Positions 16,371 to 32,649 are shown, counted from the stretch's first letter. The stretch: DNA of 64,000 bases from Mycobacterium gallinarum (GCF_010726765.1 NZ_AP022601.1:1860001-1924000), one strand, 5' to 3'. Notes: generated by a model from the letters alone, not told the origin. A program made the numbers and translations.

Positions 16371-16400
16371 AAACACACTATTGAGTTCTCAAACAACACA
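16371..16400 (-). promoter_or_regulatory. Conserved rRNA leader element (antitermination/processing region)
   Basis: On the minus strand the leader contains TGTTGTTTGAGAACTCAATA followed by GTGTGTTTGG, a block conserved ahead of mycobacterial 16S genes and associated with Box A-type antitermination and precursor processing. It lies about 150 nt upstream of mature 16S. The region between it and 16S is strongly purine/pyrimidine biased (forward strand A/C-rich), as expected for an rRNA leader, and holds no gene. Confidence 0.7.
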
Positions 16401-16421
16401 CCCGCTCGACCGCGCAACCAA

Positions 16422-16441
16422 CCCGCGGCAAAAGCCGCGGG
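16422..16441 (-). other. GC-rich hairpin in the rRNA leader
   Basis: CCCGCGGC-AAAA-GCCGCGGG gives an 8-bp perfect stem with a 4-nt loop, between the promoter and the Box A-like element. No U-run follows on the transcribed strand, so it is more likely an antitermination or processing structure than a terminator. Confidence 0.55.
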
Positions 16442-16531
16442 CTCGTATGCGGACAATCAGGAACCCAACCGAAGTTGAGGCTTCCCTCTGGGAGCCGCCG
16501 CGCTCGCCGGGTTTTGGCCCGTGTCGCAGCG

Positions 16532-16568
16532 ACTCCGATAAGTTACGTGAGGGATAACTCTGAGTCAA
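16532..16568 (-). promoter_or_regulatory. rRNA operon promoter
   Basis: On the minus strand TTGACT (-35, 16563-16568) and TAACTT (-10, 16540-16545) are separated by exactly 17 bp. The -35 is identical to that of known mycobacterial rrn promoters. Transcription should start near 16532-16534, giving a leader of about 310 nt before 16S. The 150 bp between this promoter and the tyrS stop shows no other strong promoter, fitting the single-promoter rrnB arrangement. Confidence 0.85.
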
Positions 16569-16718
16569 ATGGGCTGATGGGGCGTGTCTTTCGATCCCGC
16601 CGCATCGAGCGCACAATCAGTGCGTCGACTCGTTGTTCATGGGGTTCAACGCGCCACCCGCGGAGTTTGTTCCCGAGTGACGACACCAATCTTGGTCGGG
16701 CCGCTATCGCCCGACGAA

Positions 16719-18002
16719 CTAGCCAACGCGTTGAACGCCGGCAATATTCCGCTTGCCCCGTCGCAGCACCAACCAGCGGCCGTGCAGGAAGTCCGACGGC
16801 TGCGGCACCCACTCTTCGCTCTCGATACGGACGTTGTTGACGTAGGCCCCGCCCTCGCCGATGGTGCGGCGGGCGGCCCCCTTGCTCGCCGACAGACCGC
16901 TGGCCACCAGCAGGTCGGTGATCGCGTCGGGTCCGCCCGGCGCCAGCTCGGCGACCGATGCCTCGCGCAGGGCCGCGGCCAACGTCGACTCGTCGAGCTG
17001 CGCGAGTTCGCCCCGTCCGAACAGGGCCTGGCTGGCGTGCTCGACCGACGCAGTGGCCGCCTCCCCATGGACCAGGTTGGTGAGCTCTCGGGCCAATCGG
17101 CGCTGACCCGCACGTTCATGCGGCCGTTCGGCGGTTGCCTCCTCCAGCTCCGCCAACTCTTCGGGCGACAGGAACGTGAACCATCGCAGGTAGCGGACGA
17201 CGTCCGCGTCCGCGGTGTTCACGAAGTACTGGTACCAGGCGTACGGGCTGGTCATCTCCGGTTCGAGCCAAAGGCTGCCACCTCCGGTCGACTTACCGAA
17301 CTTCTGGCCTTCGGAGTCCGTCACCAGCGGGGTGGTCAGCGCGTGCACCGTCGCCCCCGTCTTCTGGCGGACCAGCCGGACTCCGGCGATGATGTTCCCC
17401 CACTGATCGGACCCGCCGATCTGCAGTCCGCAGCCGTACCGCTGGTGCAACTCCACGTAATCGTTGGCTTGCAAGAGCATGTAGCTGAACTCGGTGTACG
17501 AGATGCCGTCACCGTCGAGTCGTCGTCGCACCGTGTCACGGTCGAGCATCACGTTGACGGAGAAATGTTTTCCGACATCGCGCAGGAATTCGATGGTGGG
17601 CATTTGGGCGGTCCAGGTGAGGTTGTTCTCCACCACGGCGCCGGTGGGCGAATCATCGAACTCGACGAAGCGCTCGAGCTGGCCGCGTATCCGGTCGGCC
17701 CACTCGGCGACGGTGTCGGCGTTGTTGAGCGTGCGCTCGCCGACGTCGCGCGGATCGCCGATCATGCCGGTGGCGCCGCCCGCCAGCACGATCGGACGAT
17801 GTCCGGCCCGCTGGAAGCGGGTCAGCGTCAGGAGCGGTATGAGGTGCCCGGCATGCAGGCTCGGCGCCGTCGGATCGAATCCGGAGTAGACGGTGACGGG
17901 ACCCGCAGCCAACGCCGCCGCGAGTGCGTCCCGGTCGGTGGACTGCGCGATCAGCTCGCGCCACTCCAGCTCATCGAGGATGGATGCGCCCGTAGAAGTC
18001 AC
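16719..18002 (-). CDS. tyrS: Tyrosyl-tRNA synthetase
   Basis: 427 aa class I synthetase charging tRNA-Tyr. The HIGH-type motif is HAGHL near residue 51 in [20 protein letters not shown], and the KMSKS loop is KFGKST. A C-terminal S4-like RNA-binding domain follows ([20 protein letters not shown]). Start GTG 18002. The gene lies upstream of rrnB in the same direction, the standard rapid-grower arrangement. A 6-bp stem-loop at 16696-16714, just after the stop, could be a weak terminator but lacks a U-run. Confidence 0.97.
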   Translation of the reverse strand: MTSTGASILDELEWRELIAQSTDRDALAAALAAGPVTVYSGFDPTAPSLHAGHLIPLLTLTRFQRAGHRPIVLAGGATGMIGDPRDVGERTLNNADTVAEWADRIRGQLERFVEFDDSPTGAVVENNLTWTAQMPTIEFLRDVGKHFSVNVMLDRDTVRRRLDGDGISYTEFSYMLLQANDYVELHQRYGCGLQIGGSDQWGNIIAGVRLVRQKTGATVHALTTPLVTDSEGQKFGKSTGGGSLWLEPEMTSPYAWYQYFVNTADADVVRYLRWFTFLSPEELAELEEATAERPHERAGQRRLARELTNLVHGEAATASVEHASQALFGRGELAQLDESTLAAALREASVAELAPGGPDAITDLLVASGLSASKGAARRTIGEGGAYVNNVRIESEEWVPQPSDFLHGRWLVLRRGKRNIAGVQRVG

Positions 18003-18020
18003 AGCACCGATCTTCTCGCA

Positions 18021-18632
18021 CTAGTCGCTTTCGCCGGGAGCCGGTGCCCGTGGGCTGCGGCGATATAGCGACACCTCGGGACGTCCGGCCAGCCACAATC
18101 GCCACGGGCGATCGGCCGCCTTGCTGACACCGACACGCGGGCCGGCGACTCCGTCGCGCTTCTCCCCCAACACCAGTTGGATCGGGCTCTTCGCGTCGAA
18201 CAAGTCAATCCCGTTGTCTTCCATCGTGATTCCCAACGCCGAGCACAAATTGCCGGGGCCGCGAGCGAGTGCCGCGGGGCGGACCGCTTCGCCGCGGCGG
18301 CCTTGCGCGACGTCGGCGCCGGATTCGATCGCAGTGGCCCGCAGCAGCACCGCACCCGCCACCTGGTCGGTGGCGCACACGACGTTCGCGCAGACATGTA
18401 TGCCGTGGCTGCGGTAGGTGTAGAGCCGCCCGGCCGGACCGAACATGACGGTGTTGCGCCCTCCCATGCCGCGATACGAATGCGAAGCCGCGTCTGGCCA
18501 TGGTCCGTCTGCGGGGCCGCCGTAGGCCTCGACCTCCACGATCATCGCGCTCACGCCGCGGCCGACCAGCGTCGCTCCGAGTAGGCGTCGCGCAGCGGTC
18601 AGCGGGTCCACGGACAGCCGGCGCACGCTCAC
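18021..18632 (-). CDS. mpg: 3-methyladenine DNA glycosylase (AAG/Mpg family)
   Basis: 203 aa, the length of the M. tuberculosis protein. It removes alkylated purines in base excision repair. The conserved IVEVEAYGG carries the catalytic Glu, and [15 protein letters not shown] and [10 protein letters not shown] are family signatures. I place the start at GTG 18632 by alignment with the M. tuberculosis N-terminus; in-frame ATGs at 18653 and 18668 would add 7 or 12 residues and are possible. It ends 18 bp before tyrS and is divergent from the ABC transporter. Confidence 0.92.
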   Translation of the reverse strand: MSVRRLSVDPLTAARRLLGATLVGRGVSAMIVEVEAYGGPADGPWPDAASHSYRGMGGRNTVMFGPAGRLYTYRSHGIHVCANVVCATDQVAGAVLLRATAIESGADVAQGRRGEAVRPAALARGPGNLCSALGITMEDNGIDLFDAKSPIQLVLGEKRDGVAGPRVGVSKAADRPWRLWLAGRPEVSLYRRSPRAPAPGESD

Positions 18633-18691
18633 CGCTGCGATTCTGCCCGCCATCCTTGACACCACCATCGGCGGGGAGCATTATTCACCAC

Positions 18692-19447
18692 ATGATGAGT
18701 TCATCGGACGGTGAATTACCTGACGGAGCTGCCGACGCCGCGATCGACGTCGAAAACCTGCGGGTCATCAGGGGTAAGCGCGTTGCGTTGGAGGACATCA
18801 CGGTCCGGATCGCGCGCGGCACCATCACCGGACTGCTCGGTCCGTCCGGATGCGGCAAGACCACGCTGATGCGCAGCGTGGTCGGCACGCAGATCATCGA
18901 ACAGGGCACCGTGACGGTGCTTGGCCACCCGGCCGGATCGGCCGAGCTGCGGCACCGGGTCGGATACGTCACCCAGGATCCGACGATCTACGACGACCTC
19001 AGAGTCATCGACAACGTCCGGTACTTCGCCGCATTGACGGGCGTCGACACCGCCAACGTTGACGAGGCGATCGCCACCGTCGGGCTCGACGATCATCGAA
19101 CTGCGTTGTGCGGCAATCTGTCCGGTGGTCAGCGCACTCGCGCCTCACTCGCCTGCGCACTGGTGTCGCACCCCGATCTGCTGGTGCTCGACGAACCCAC
19201 CGTCGGCCTTGACCCCGTGCTGCGGGTCGACCTGTGGGAACAGTTCCAGCGACTCGCCGCGCACGGCACGACGCTGCTGGTGTCCAGTCACGTCATGGAC
19301 GAAGCCGATCACTGCGGCGACTTGCTGCTCATGCGCGAAGGCCACCTCCTCGCACACACGACACCCACGAAGCTACGAGAGGACACAGGATGCCAGTCAC
19401 TGGAGGAAGCGTTCCTGTCCGTCATCCGGCACAGCACCGCAGCCTGA
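18692..19447 (+). CDS. ABC transporter ATP-binding protein (Rv1687c-like)
   Basis: 251 aa single nucleotide-binding domain. Walker A is GPSGCGKTT, the signature LSGGQRTRASLA, Walker B LLVLDEPTVGLD, and the switch His is in VSSHVMDEA. This is the DrrA/NodI-type architecture of drug or lipid exporters. ATG 18692 and ATG 18695 are adjacent alternatives. The next gene, encoding the permease, starts inside its 3' end. Substrate unknown; the TetR gene that follows probably controls the operon. Confidence 0.92.
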   Translation: MMSSSDGELPDGAADAAIDVENLRVIRGKRVALEDITVRIARGTITGLLGPSGCGKTTLMRSVVGTQIIEQGTVTVLGHPAGSAELRHRVGYVTQDPTIYDDLRVIDNVRYFAALTGVDTANVDEAIATVGLDDHRTALCGNLSGGQRTRASLACALVSHPDLLVLDEPTVGLDPVLRVDLWEQFQRLAAHGTTLLVSSHVMDEADHCGDLLLMREGHLLAHTTPTKLREDTGCQSLEEAFLSVIRHSTAA

Positions 19448-20217
19448 AGAGTCCCAGCCGGCTGAGCCCGCAGGCCTACCTGGCCACCACCACGCGGATC
19501 CTGCGCCAGCTCGCCGCCGATCACCGCAGCGTGGCGATGATCCTCGTCGTCCCGAGCCTCGTCATCACGCTGATGTACTTCATGTTCCAGAACGCACCGC
19601 ATCCACCCGGTGCACCGTCGCCGTTCAACAATGCCTGCCTGATCATGCTGGGGGTGTTCCCGCTCATCGTGATGTTCCTGATCACGTCGATCACCATGCA
19701 GCGCGAACGCGTTTCGGGCACGCTGGAGCGGATCCTGACGACTCCCCTGCGCCGATTGGACCTGCTGGCCGCTTACGGCACCGCCTTCTCGATCGCCGCC
19801 GCCGCGCAGGCGACGCTCGCCTGCATCGTGTCGTTCTGGTTCCTCGGCCTCGATACCGCGGGCAGCCCCATCCTGGTGTTCACCATCGCGATCATCAACG
19901 CGGTTCTCGGGGTCGGGCTGGGGCTGTTGTGTAGTGCGTTCGCCCGCACCGAGTTTCAGGCGGTGCAGTTCATGCCGCTGGTGATCGCTCCGCAGCTACT
20001 GCTGTGCGGCATCATCGTGCCCCGCGACGTGCTGCCCGATTGGCTGCAATGGATCAGCAACGTGATGCCCGCCAGCTACGCTCTGGAAGCGCTGCAACAG
20101 GTCGGCGCGTACGCCGAGCCGACCTTTATCGCGGTGCGCGACATCGCCGTCGTCATCGGCTTCGCCGTCGTGGCGCTGTGCCTGGCCGCGGCGACGTTAC
20201 GACGAAGGACACCGTAA
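19390..20217 (+). CDS. ABC transporter permease (ABC-2 type, Rv1686c-like)
   Basis: 275 aa with about six membrane segments and the ABC-2 hallmark stretch TMQRERVSGTLERILTTPLR between helices 2 and 3. The start ATG 19390 has GAGAGGA 6 nt upstream. It overlaps the ATPase gene by 58 bp in another frame, more than the usual 4 bp, which suggests obligate coupled translation. It partners the preceding ATPase as an exporter. Confidence 0.9.
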   Translation: MPVTGGSVPVRHPAQHRSLKSPSRLSPQAYLATTTRILRQLAADHRSVAMILVVPSLVITLMYFMFQNAPHPPGAPSPFNNACLIMLGVFPLIVMFLITSITMQRERVSGTLERILTTPLRRLDLLAAYGTAFSIAAAAQATLACIVSFWFLGLDTAGSPILVFTIAIINAVLGVGLGLLCSAFARTEFQAVQFMPLVIAPQLLLCGIIVPRDVLPDWLQWISNVMPASYALEALQQVGAYAEPTFIAVRDIAVVIGFAVVALCLAAATLRRRTP

Positions 20218-20222
20218 AGGCT

Positions 20223-20837
20223 TTGACCACCAACGCAGAACGCAAGCGTCCCGGGCGACCGCCCGGAACGTCCGACACCCGCGAACGGATTCTTGCCAGT
20301 GCGCGGGAGTTGTTCGCCCGCAACGGGATTGACAAGACATCGATCCGCGCAATTGCCGCCGACGCGGACGTGGATCCCGCACTAGTGCATCACTACTACG
20401 GCACCAAGACCGAGCTGTTCGCCGCGGCGATTCACATCCCCATCGACCCGATGCAGATCATCGGTCCGCTGAAGCAGATACCCGTCGAGGAGATCGGCCA
20501 CACGCTGCCACGACTTCTGCTGCCGCTGTGGGACTCCGAGTTGGGTAAGGGGTTCATCGCCACTTTGAGATCGATTCTGGCCGGCAATGACATCTCGCTG
20601 TTTCGATCGTTTCTGCAGGAAGTTGTCGCCAGGGAAGTCGGCTCCCGCGTAGATGATCCGCCCGGAAGCGGGATCATCCGCGTGCAATTCGTCGCATCGC
20701 AACTGGTCGGCGTGGTGATGGCGCGCTACATCCTGGAGTTGGATCCGTTCAAAACGCTGCCGGTCGAGCAGATCGCCGAGACCATTGGGCCGAACCTGCA
20801 GCGCTACCTCACCGGGGAGCTACCCGGATTCGCCTGA
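20223..20837 (+). CDS. TetR family transcriptional regulator (Rv1685c-like)
   Basis: 204 aa. The N-terminus is RKRPGRPPGTSDTRERIL followed by the HTH (ASARELFARNGIDKTSIRAI, DADVDPALVHHYYGTKTELF). The start is TTG 20223, six bases after the permease stop with AAAGG just upstream; no ATG or GTG fits. It is the last gene of the exporter operon and a likely autoregulator. Its 3' end overlaps the convergent Trm112-like gene by 18 bp. Confidence 0.9.
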   Translation: MTTNAERKRPGRPPGTSDTRERILASARELFARNGIDKTSIRAIAADADVDPALVHHYYGTKTELFAAAIHIPIDPMQIIGPLKQIPVEEIGHTLPRLLLPLWDSELGKGFIATLRSILAGNDISLFRSFLQEVVAREVGSRVDDPPGSGIIRVQFVASQLVGVVMARYILELDPFKTLPVEQIAETIGPNLQRYLTGELPGFA

Positions 20838-21032
20838 CCGCTCCAGCAGCCGATTGTGTTCGGCGTCATCGGTGATGGTGACGGCTTCGTCGATCAGCAG
20901 GACGGGAACGCCGTCCTCGATGCGATACGCACGCCGCAACCGCGGGTTGTACAGGAATTCGTCGCCCACCAGGAGTAGCGGGCCGCGGTCCTCGGGGCAG
21001 ACGAGGATGTTCAGAAGTTTTTCGTCGAGCAC
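20820..21032 (-). CDS. Trm112 family protein (Rv1684-like)
   Basis: 70 aa, MLDEKLLNILVCPEDRGPLL to the end, with the RIEDGVPVLLIDEA signature of Trm112/UPF0434. Only one cysteine remains, so the zinc site of eukaryotic Trm112 is not intact. Proteins of this family activate methyltransferases in other organisms; the bacterial role is poorly known. Nine bases downstream of the secreted-protein gene and likely co-transcribed with it. Confidence 0.85.
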   Translation of the reverse strand: MLDEKLLNILVCPEDRGPLLLVGDEFLYNPRLRRAYRIEDGVPVLLIDEAVTITDDAEHNRLLERSGESG

Positions 21033-21041
21033 AGCCGCGCG

Positions 21042-21611
21042 TCAGCCCAGCGGGATGGTCATGGTGCCGGGTCCGGCCGGCGCTTGCACGGACGAGCCCG
21101 GGAGGACCGGCACGGGTCCGGCGACCGGCCCCTGTTGCTGAGCCATTATTTGCTGCTGCGCCTGTAGCTTGCGCTGATAGGCGAGCGTTGCTTTCAATGC
21201 CTCGACGAGCGGCGTCTGGTTAGGTCGGTACTCCAGCGCGTCTTGGATCGCCAACTTGTTCGCGTTGGACGGCTTGAACCCTTGAGCGCGCATGTTCATC
21301 ACGTCGTCGATCAGTTTCGACAGCTGGCCGCCGCCGTCACCCATGTTGTACTCGTTGTGAATGATCATCAGCGCCTGATCGGCGGTCATCGTCGGTTGTT
21401 CTTCGCCCGCCGCCTGCGCCTCGCCCTCTACCGGCTTCTTGCAGTCGTCGCCCGTGCAGCTTTCGCCCGGTGCGCGGGTGTCAGACGGCCCCGAATCGGG
21501 CTGGGCGTACGCGGTCGAGACACCGAAGCCGGACATCAGACCTGCGACGATCACCCCGCCAACGATGGCGCGGCGCCATTTGACGTCGGTATTTCCGGCC
21601 TGCGATGTCAT
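21042..21611 (-). CDS. Secreted or membrane-anchored protein of unknown function
   Basis: 189 aa. A basic N-terminus (KWRR) leads into a hydrophobic segment VGGVIVAGLMSGFGVS and a plausible AYA-Q signal-peptidase site near residue 36. The mature part is acidic (two Cys in ESCTGDDCKK), then helical (TADQALMIIHNEYN, NMRAQGFKPSNANKLAIQDA), then a Gln-rich stretch and a Pro/Gly tail. GGAGG lies 5 nt before ATG 21611. I do not recall it between Rv1684 and Rv1683 in M. tuberculosis. Function unknown. Confidence 0.75.
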   Translation of the reverse strand: MTSQAGNTDVKWRRAIVGGVIVAGLMSGFGVSTAYAQPDSGPSDTRAPGESCTGDDCKKPVEGEAQAAGEEQPTMTADQALMIIHNEYNMGDGGGQLSKLIDDVMNMRAQGFKPSNANKLAIQDALEYRPNQTPLVEALKATLAYQRKLQAQQQIMAQQQGPVAGPVPVLPGSSVQAPAGPGTMTIPLG

Positions 21612-21712
21612 CAATCCTCCAGCGCGATAGACCACTGATTCCCCGGCCCGGTGGCGATTTGCCGCCAGCGGGAGCCTAACAGCGAGTCGACCGCATGGCA
21701 CGGCCGTCGCAG

Positions 21713-24673
21713 TCACCCACCAGCGATCTCGGCGCGCACCGCGACGGTCAACCGCTTGTACCGATTCGTATCGGTGTCCAGATACCAGGCGTTACGGGAC
21801 GGCTTGGGAATTCCGGCTTCGCGCAGCGGACTCAACAGTGGCCGGAACGACGCGCTGAGCGACATCTCGGGCACCACGTGAACGACGTCGGGCGGATTGC
21901 CGACCGGCAGGTCGGCCAGCGCTTCGGACAGGTCCGCGGACGGAATGGTCCCGCCCGGCCGCAGCGCCAGCGCCGTCACGGCGAGGCAGTGGCCGTCGGT
22001 CTCCACCCCGTAGGTGACCGCCAGGTCCACGGCATCGAGGCGGCTGACGGCATCGTTCACCGTCGAGGCGTAGACGACACCGCGCAGCGTGTGGATCAGC
22101 TGACCGCGGCTTTCGACGAGCCAGTAGTCGCCGTCGTCGTCTCGCCGGAAGAGGTACTCGGTGGACACCCAGGTATCCGCGGGTGCGAACACCCCGCGTT
22201 TGACCGATGCCGTCGGGTCGACCGACCCGCGCGGATGGGCAAGCAGCACTCCCACCTCGTTGACCTCTGCGCGGCGGACGAATCCCCGCTCGTCCTCGAG
22301 GATCAGGTCGTCGTCGGGGTCGTAGGCGGCCAGGGCGATCTCACCACTGCCCGGCAGCGGCCGACCCTTGCTGCCGACCTTGGCGCCGGACACGTTCGCC
22401 AAGACGGCCTGCCCGTCCGAGGTCGCGAAGAACTCGACGATCTGGGCGGGTTCGAATACGTCGGTCACCCGCTTCCACAGACCGGTCGGCATGCCGGAGC
22501 CGATGAACAACCGGACCGGGTGGCTGCCGGTGAGCGAGAACGACGGGTCGTCGATGACGTCGCGCAGCATCGCCCAGGTGTAGGAGACGACGGTGACGCC
22601 GTACTGGCGGATCTCCTGAAGGAATCGGTCCGGACGCAGACCCCGCGACAGTGCGATGCGGGATCCGCCGACCACCGCGCCCCCGAGCGCGACCAGCAGT
22701 CCGGATTGGTGGTGCAGCGGGGTCAGGCAGTACACCGTGTCGCCCCGTCCGAGGTTCGCGGCCGACGCGGTGCCGATCGCCGACAATGCCCAGCGGTAAT
22801 TGGTGATCTGCCGCGCGACGAACTCACCGCCGATCGAGCTGAACCCGATGAACGCCAGGTCCCGCGCGAGTCCCGGATTCGGCCGGTACCAGCCGGGCAG
22901 ATCGACCGCGTCGGGGTCGATCTTCTCCATGTCGATGACGTCGGCGTCCTCGGGTAGATCCAGGTCGCGCACCTCACCGCCGCCCAGCACCAGCACGCGC
23001 ATGTCGAGCCTTTGCGCGGCCTCGAGGTTGCCGGGATCGGTGATGATGTCGGACACCGAACCCAGGCGGGCGGCGGTCGGCAGGTCGGCGTCGGGCGGCA
23101 TCAGCACCGCCACCGCGCCCAGGCGCGAGAGCGCGGCGATCGCCACCAGCGCACTCGGCCGAGTCTCCATCAGCACACCGACGTGCACACCCTGCCGAAC
23201 GCCCACCCCGATCAGACCGCGGACCACATTGTTGATGCGTCGATCCACCGCCTCGTACGTGTGGACCCTGCCGTCGAACAGCAACGCCTCGCCGTTGGGG
23301 AGGTCGCGAGCCTGTTCGGTCATGATCCGGCCCAACGAGATTCGGGTGTACTCGTTGATCTGGCCCAACCGAGCAAGGCGGGGCAGGGTGCGGTACGTCT
23401 CGACCGCGATCGCGCGCGCTGATTTGTTGGCCGCAACCAGCGCGTCGGCCGCCGACCGGGCCAGGCTGAACGCCATTTCCGTCGCGGCATTCGCGCCGTG
23501 CGCCACCCGCGAGCTCAGTGAGACACCAGTTTCGCTGTGCTCCTCAGGCTGCAACGCCATCGGCGTCACGCCCTCGGGCATATCCCCGGCACTGTCGATC
23601 CACTTGACCCACTGAGCGACCGCGGGCCAGGTCTGCGTCGACGCCTTGGAACCCACAACGAGCCCGAAATGTCCTGCGCGAATGAGGAATTCGTAGACAT
23701 CCGCCTTCGGGGCCGCGCGCTTGATCCCGCGCACCGACGCCGGCTGACCGATGTCGTCGACCTCACCGATGACGGCCAGCACGGGGCAGTCGATGTCGGA
23801 CAGGGTGACAAGGTCGCCATGAATCGAGAAGCCGCCGCTCATCATGCGGTTGTGGGCGATGAACTGCTTGAGCAGTTCCGCGATGGCGGGGCCCGACCAG
23901 GCGATCCAACCTTCGGATTGCAGGAATCGCCGCTGTTGTTCGCGGGGCAGCAACGCCTCGCGGTCGTGCAACTGGCGGAGGAAGTCGATACGGGACTGCG
24001 CGGTCTTGATGGGGTCGAGCATCTGGAAACCGGTGCGGGCGAGCCAGCCCGGGATGTCCATGCGGCTGAAGACATGGTCGGCCATGAAGTCCGCGGCGGC
24101 GGGCGCCAGGCTGGCCGGCAGGTTCATCGGCAGCGCGGCCAGGGTGTCCACGGGTGAGCCGAAGGCCACGATGCTGGCGAGGTCCTTGGACCGCCGGTAG
24201 GCGGCGGTCTGGTAGGCGAACATGCCGCCCTGCGAGTAGCCGGCCAGGTGGACGTCGCGGCCGGTCACCTCTTTGACGGTGTCGATGGCCTCGCTCAGCG
24301 CGACGACGTGGTCGGCCAGGTTGCGGTCCATCCCGCCCTCGACCTTGTCGGGCGACCCGAAGTCGATGACCCATGGGTCGATGCCCGCCTTGTGCAGGAT
24401 GCCGACGGCGCCTTCGTCGCGGGTGACGTCCCACATATCGGCCGACATCATCATGGGATGGACCATCAACACGGGCGGTCCGGGTTGCTTTGCTCCCGGC
24501 CTGGGGTCGGGTGGGAAATACCGCCGCAGCCGGTACATGGGCACGCTCTGGATGATCTGAAACGGCGACGGCACGGCTCCGGTCTCCAGGCCGCCGTAAC
24601 GCAGGACTTCCAACCCGTTTTGCGCGGTCGCGACCAGTCGTTCCACTGGTCGGGTCAATCCGGACAGGTCCAC
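21713..24673 (-). CDS. Bifunctional alpha/beta hydrolase - acyl-CoA synthetase fusion (Rv1683-like)
   Basis: 986 aa. Residues about 1-360 form a PhaC-like alpha/beta hydrolase with nucleophile motif GYSQGGMF; the nucleophile is Ser where true PHA synthases have Cys. Residues about 430-980 form an ANL acyl-CoA synthetase-like domain (YCLTPLHHQSGLLVALGGAV, FFATSDGQ, FAPADTWVSTEYLFRRDDDG). The classical phosphate-binding loop is poorly conserved. The M. tuberculosis homologue has been linked to triacylglycerol metabolism and lipid droplets. The start is GTG 24673 with AGGGGAG upstream; TTG 24676 is equally plausible. Confidence 0.9.
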   Translation of the reverse strand: MDLSGLTRPVERLVATAQNGLEVLRYGGLETGAVPSPFQIIQSVPMYRLRRYFPPDPRPGAKQPGPPVLMVHPMMMSADMWDVTRDEGAVGILHKAGIDPWVIDFGSPDKVEGGMDRNLADHVVALSEAIDTVKEVTGRDVHLAGYSQGGMFAYQTAAYRRSKDLASIVAFGSPVDTLAALPMNLPASLAPAAADFMADHVFSRMDIPGWLARTGFQMLDPIKTAQSRIDFLRQLHDREALLPREQQRRFLQSEGWIAWSGPAIAELLKQFIAHNRMMSGGFSIHGDLVTLSDIDCPVLAVIGEVDDIGQPASVRGIKRAAPKADVYEFLIRAGHFGLVVGSKASTQTWPAVAQWVKWIDSAGDMPEGVTPMALQPEEHSETGVSLSSRVAHGANAATEMAFSLARSAADALVAANKSARAIAVETYRTLPRLARLGQINEYTRISLGRIMTEQARDLPNGEALLFDGRVHTYEAVDRRINNVVRGLIGVGVRQGVHVGVLMETRPSALVAIAALSRLGAVAVLMPPDADLPTAARLGSVSDIITDPGNLEAAQRLDMRVLVLGGGEVRDLDLPEDADVIDMEKIDPDAVDLPGWYRPNPGLARDLAFIGFSSIGGEFVARQITNYRWALSAIGTASAANLGRGDTVYCLTPLHHQSGLLVALGGAVVGGSRIALSRGLRPDRFLQEIRQYGVTVVSYTWAMLRDVIDDPSFSLTGSHPVRLFIGSGMPTGLWKRVTDVFEPAQIVEFFATSDGQAVLANVSGAKVGSKGRPLPGSGEIALAAYDPDDDLILEDERGFVRRAEVNEVGVLLAHPRGSVDPTASVKRGVFAPADTWVSTEYLFRRDDDGDYWLVESRGQLIHTLRGVVYASTVNDAVSRLDAVDLAVTYGVETDGHCLAVTALALRPGGTIPSADLSEALADLPVGNPPDVVHVVPEMSLSASFRPLLSPLREAGIPKPSRNAWYLDTDTNRYKRLTVAVRAEIAGG

Positions 24674-24711
24674 CAACGCACGCTCCCCTAGCTCGCCAAT
24701 CCCCCGACTGC

Positions 24712-24727
24712 TGCCATGATCATGGCA
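24712..24727. promoter_or_regulatory. Perfect 16-bp palindrome in divergent promoter region
   Basis: TGCCATGATCATGGCA is a perfect inverted repeat. It sits 39 bp upstream of the hydrolase/acyl-CoA synthetase start and 87 bp upstream of the ABC-F start. Position and symmetry are those of a dimeric repressor operator. The regulator is unknown. Confidence 0.5.
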
Positions 24728-24813
24728 TAGCGCGGGTTGGTGATCGTCTGGATCGACGGTGGCCCTCGCGCGACGGCTTTGGCGCACTGCGGGGCCACCT
24801 ATCATCGGGCGCG

Positions 24814-29188
<4,375 letters not shown>

Positions 29189-29190
29189 AC

Positions 29191-31776
<2,586 letters not shown>

Positions 31777-31780
<4 letters not shown>

Positions 31781-32645
31781 GCGCTCACCACCTTGGTCCC
31801 CGTCCCCTCGTCGGTGAATAGCTCAGCCAGCACACAGTGCTCGACGCGGCCGTCGATGACGTGTGCGCTCGGCACGCCTCCCGATACGGCACGTAGGCAG
31901 GCCTCGATCTTGGGCACCATGCCGGTTTCCAGCTTGGGTAGCAGCTGAGTCAGTGCGGCCGTGTCGATCTCGCTGACCAGCGAACCGCGGTCGGGCCAGT
32001 CGGTGTAGAGACCCTCCACGTCGGTGAGCATCACCAGCTTCTCAGCTCCCAGCGCCTCCGCCAGCGCGGCCGCCGCGGTGTCGGCGTTGATGTTGTGCAC
32101 CACGCCTTCGGCGTCGGGTGCGATAGTCGAGACCACTGGAATGCGGCCCGCGTCGATGAGATCGAGCAGCGAATCCGCGTCCACCTTTTCGACATCACCG
32201 ACGAGGCCGATGTCGGTCGCCACCCCGTCGACGGTGACGTCGCGCCGCACGGCCGTGAAAAGGTGGGCGTCTTCGCCTGTCACACCCACGGCATATGGAC
32301 CGTGTGCATTGATCAGGTTCACCAGTTCGCGGCCGACCTGTCCGAACAGCACCATCCGGGCCACGTCGAGCACCTCGGGCGTGGTGACGCGGAAGCCGCC
32401 CTTGAAATCACCTGCGATGCCCAGCTTTTTGAGCATCGCACTGATCTGCGGGCCGCCGCCGTGGACGACGACGGGGTGGATGCCGCAGTTGCGCAGAAAC
32501 ACCATGTCACCGGCAAACGCGGTCTTGAGGGTGTCGTCGGTCATCGCGTTGCCGCCGTACTTCACCACGACGATCTTGTCGTGCAACTGCTTGAGCCACG
32601 GCAGGGCGGCGGCGAGTATCTGCGCCTTGACGGGCGTCGCGAGTG

Positions 32646-32649
<4 letters not shown>
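31777..32649 (-). CDS. argB: Acetylglutamate kinase
   Basis: 290 aa amino-acid kinase fold. It phosphorylates N-acetylglutamate. KYGGNAM is the phosphate-binding loop, [10 protein letters not shown] binds the substrate, and [20 protein letters not shown] is near the ATP site. It is the expected target of arginine feedback inhibition. ATGA overlaps with argJ before and argD after. Confidence 0.97.

Noticed and set aside
16696..16714. Stem-loop TCGGGC/GCCCGA after tyrS as a terminator
   Set aside because: Only 6 bp with no U-run; kept as a remark under tyrS and not as a feature.
21695..22957. 420-codon open frame opposite the acyl-CoA synthetase fusion
   Set aside because: Antisense to conserved ANL motifs and without any domain of its own.
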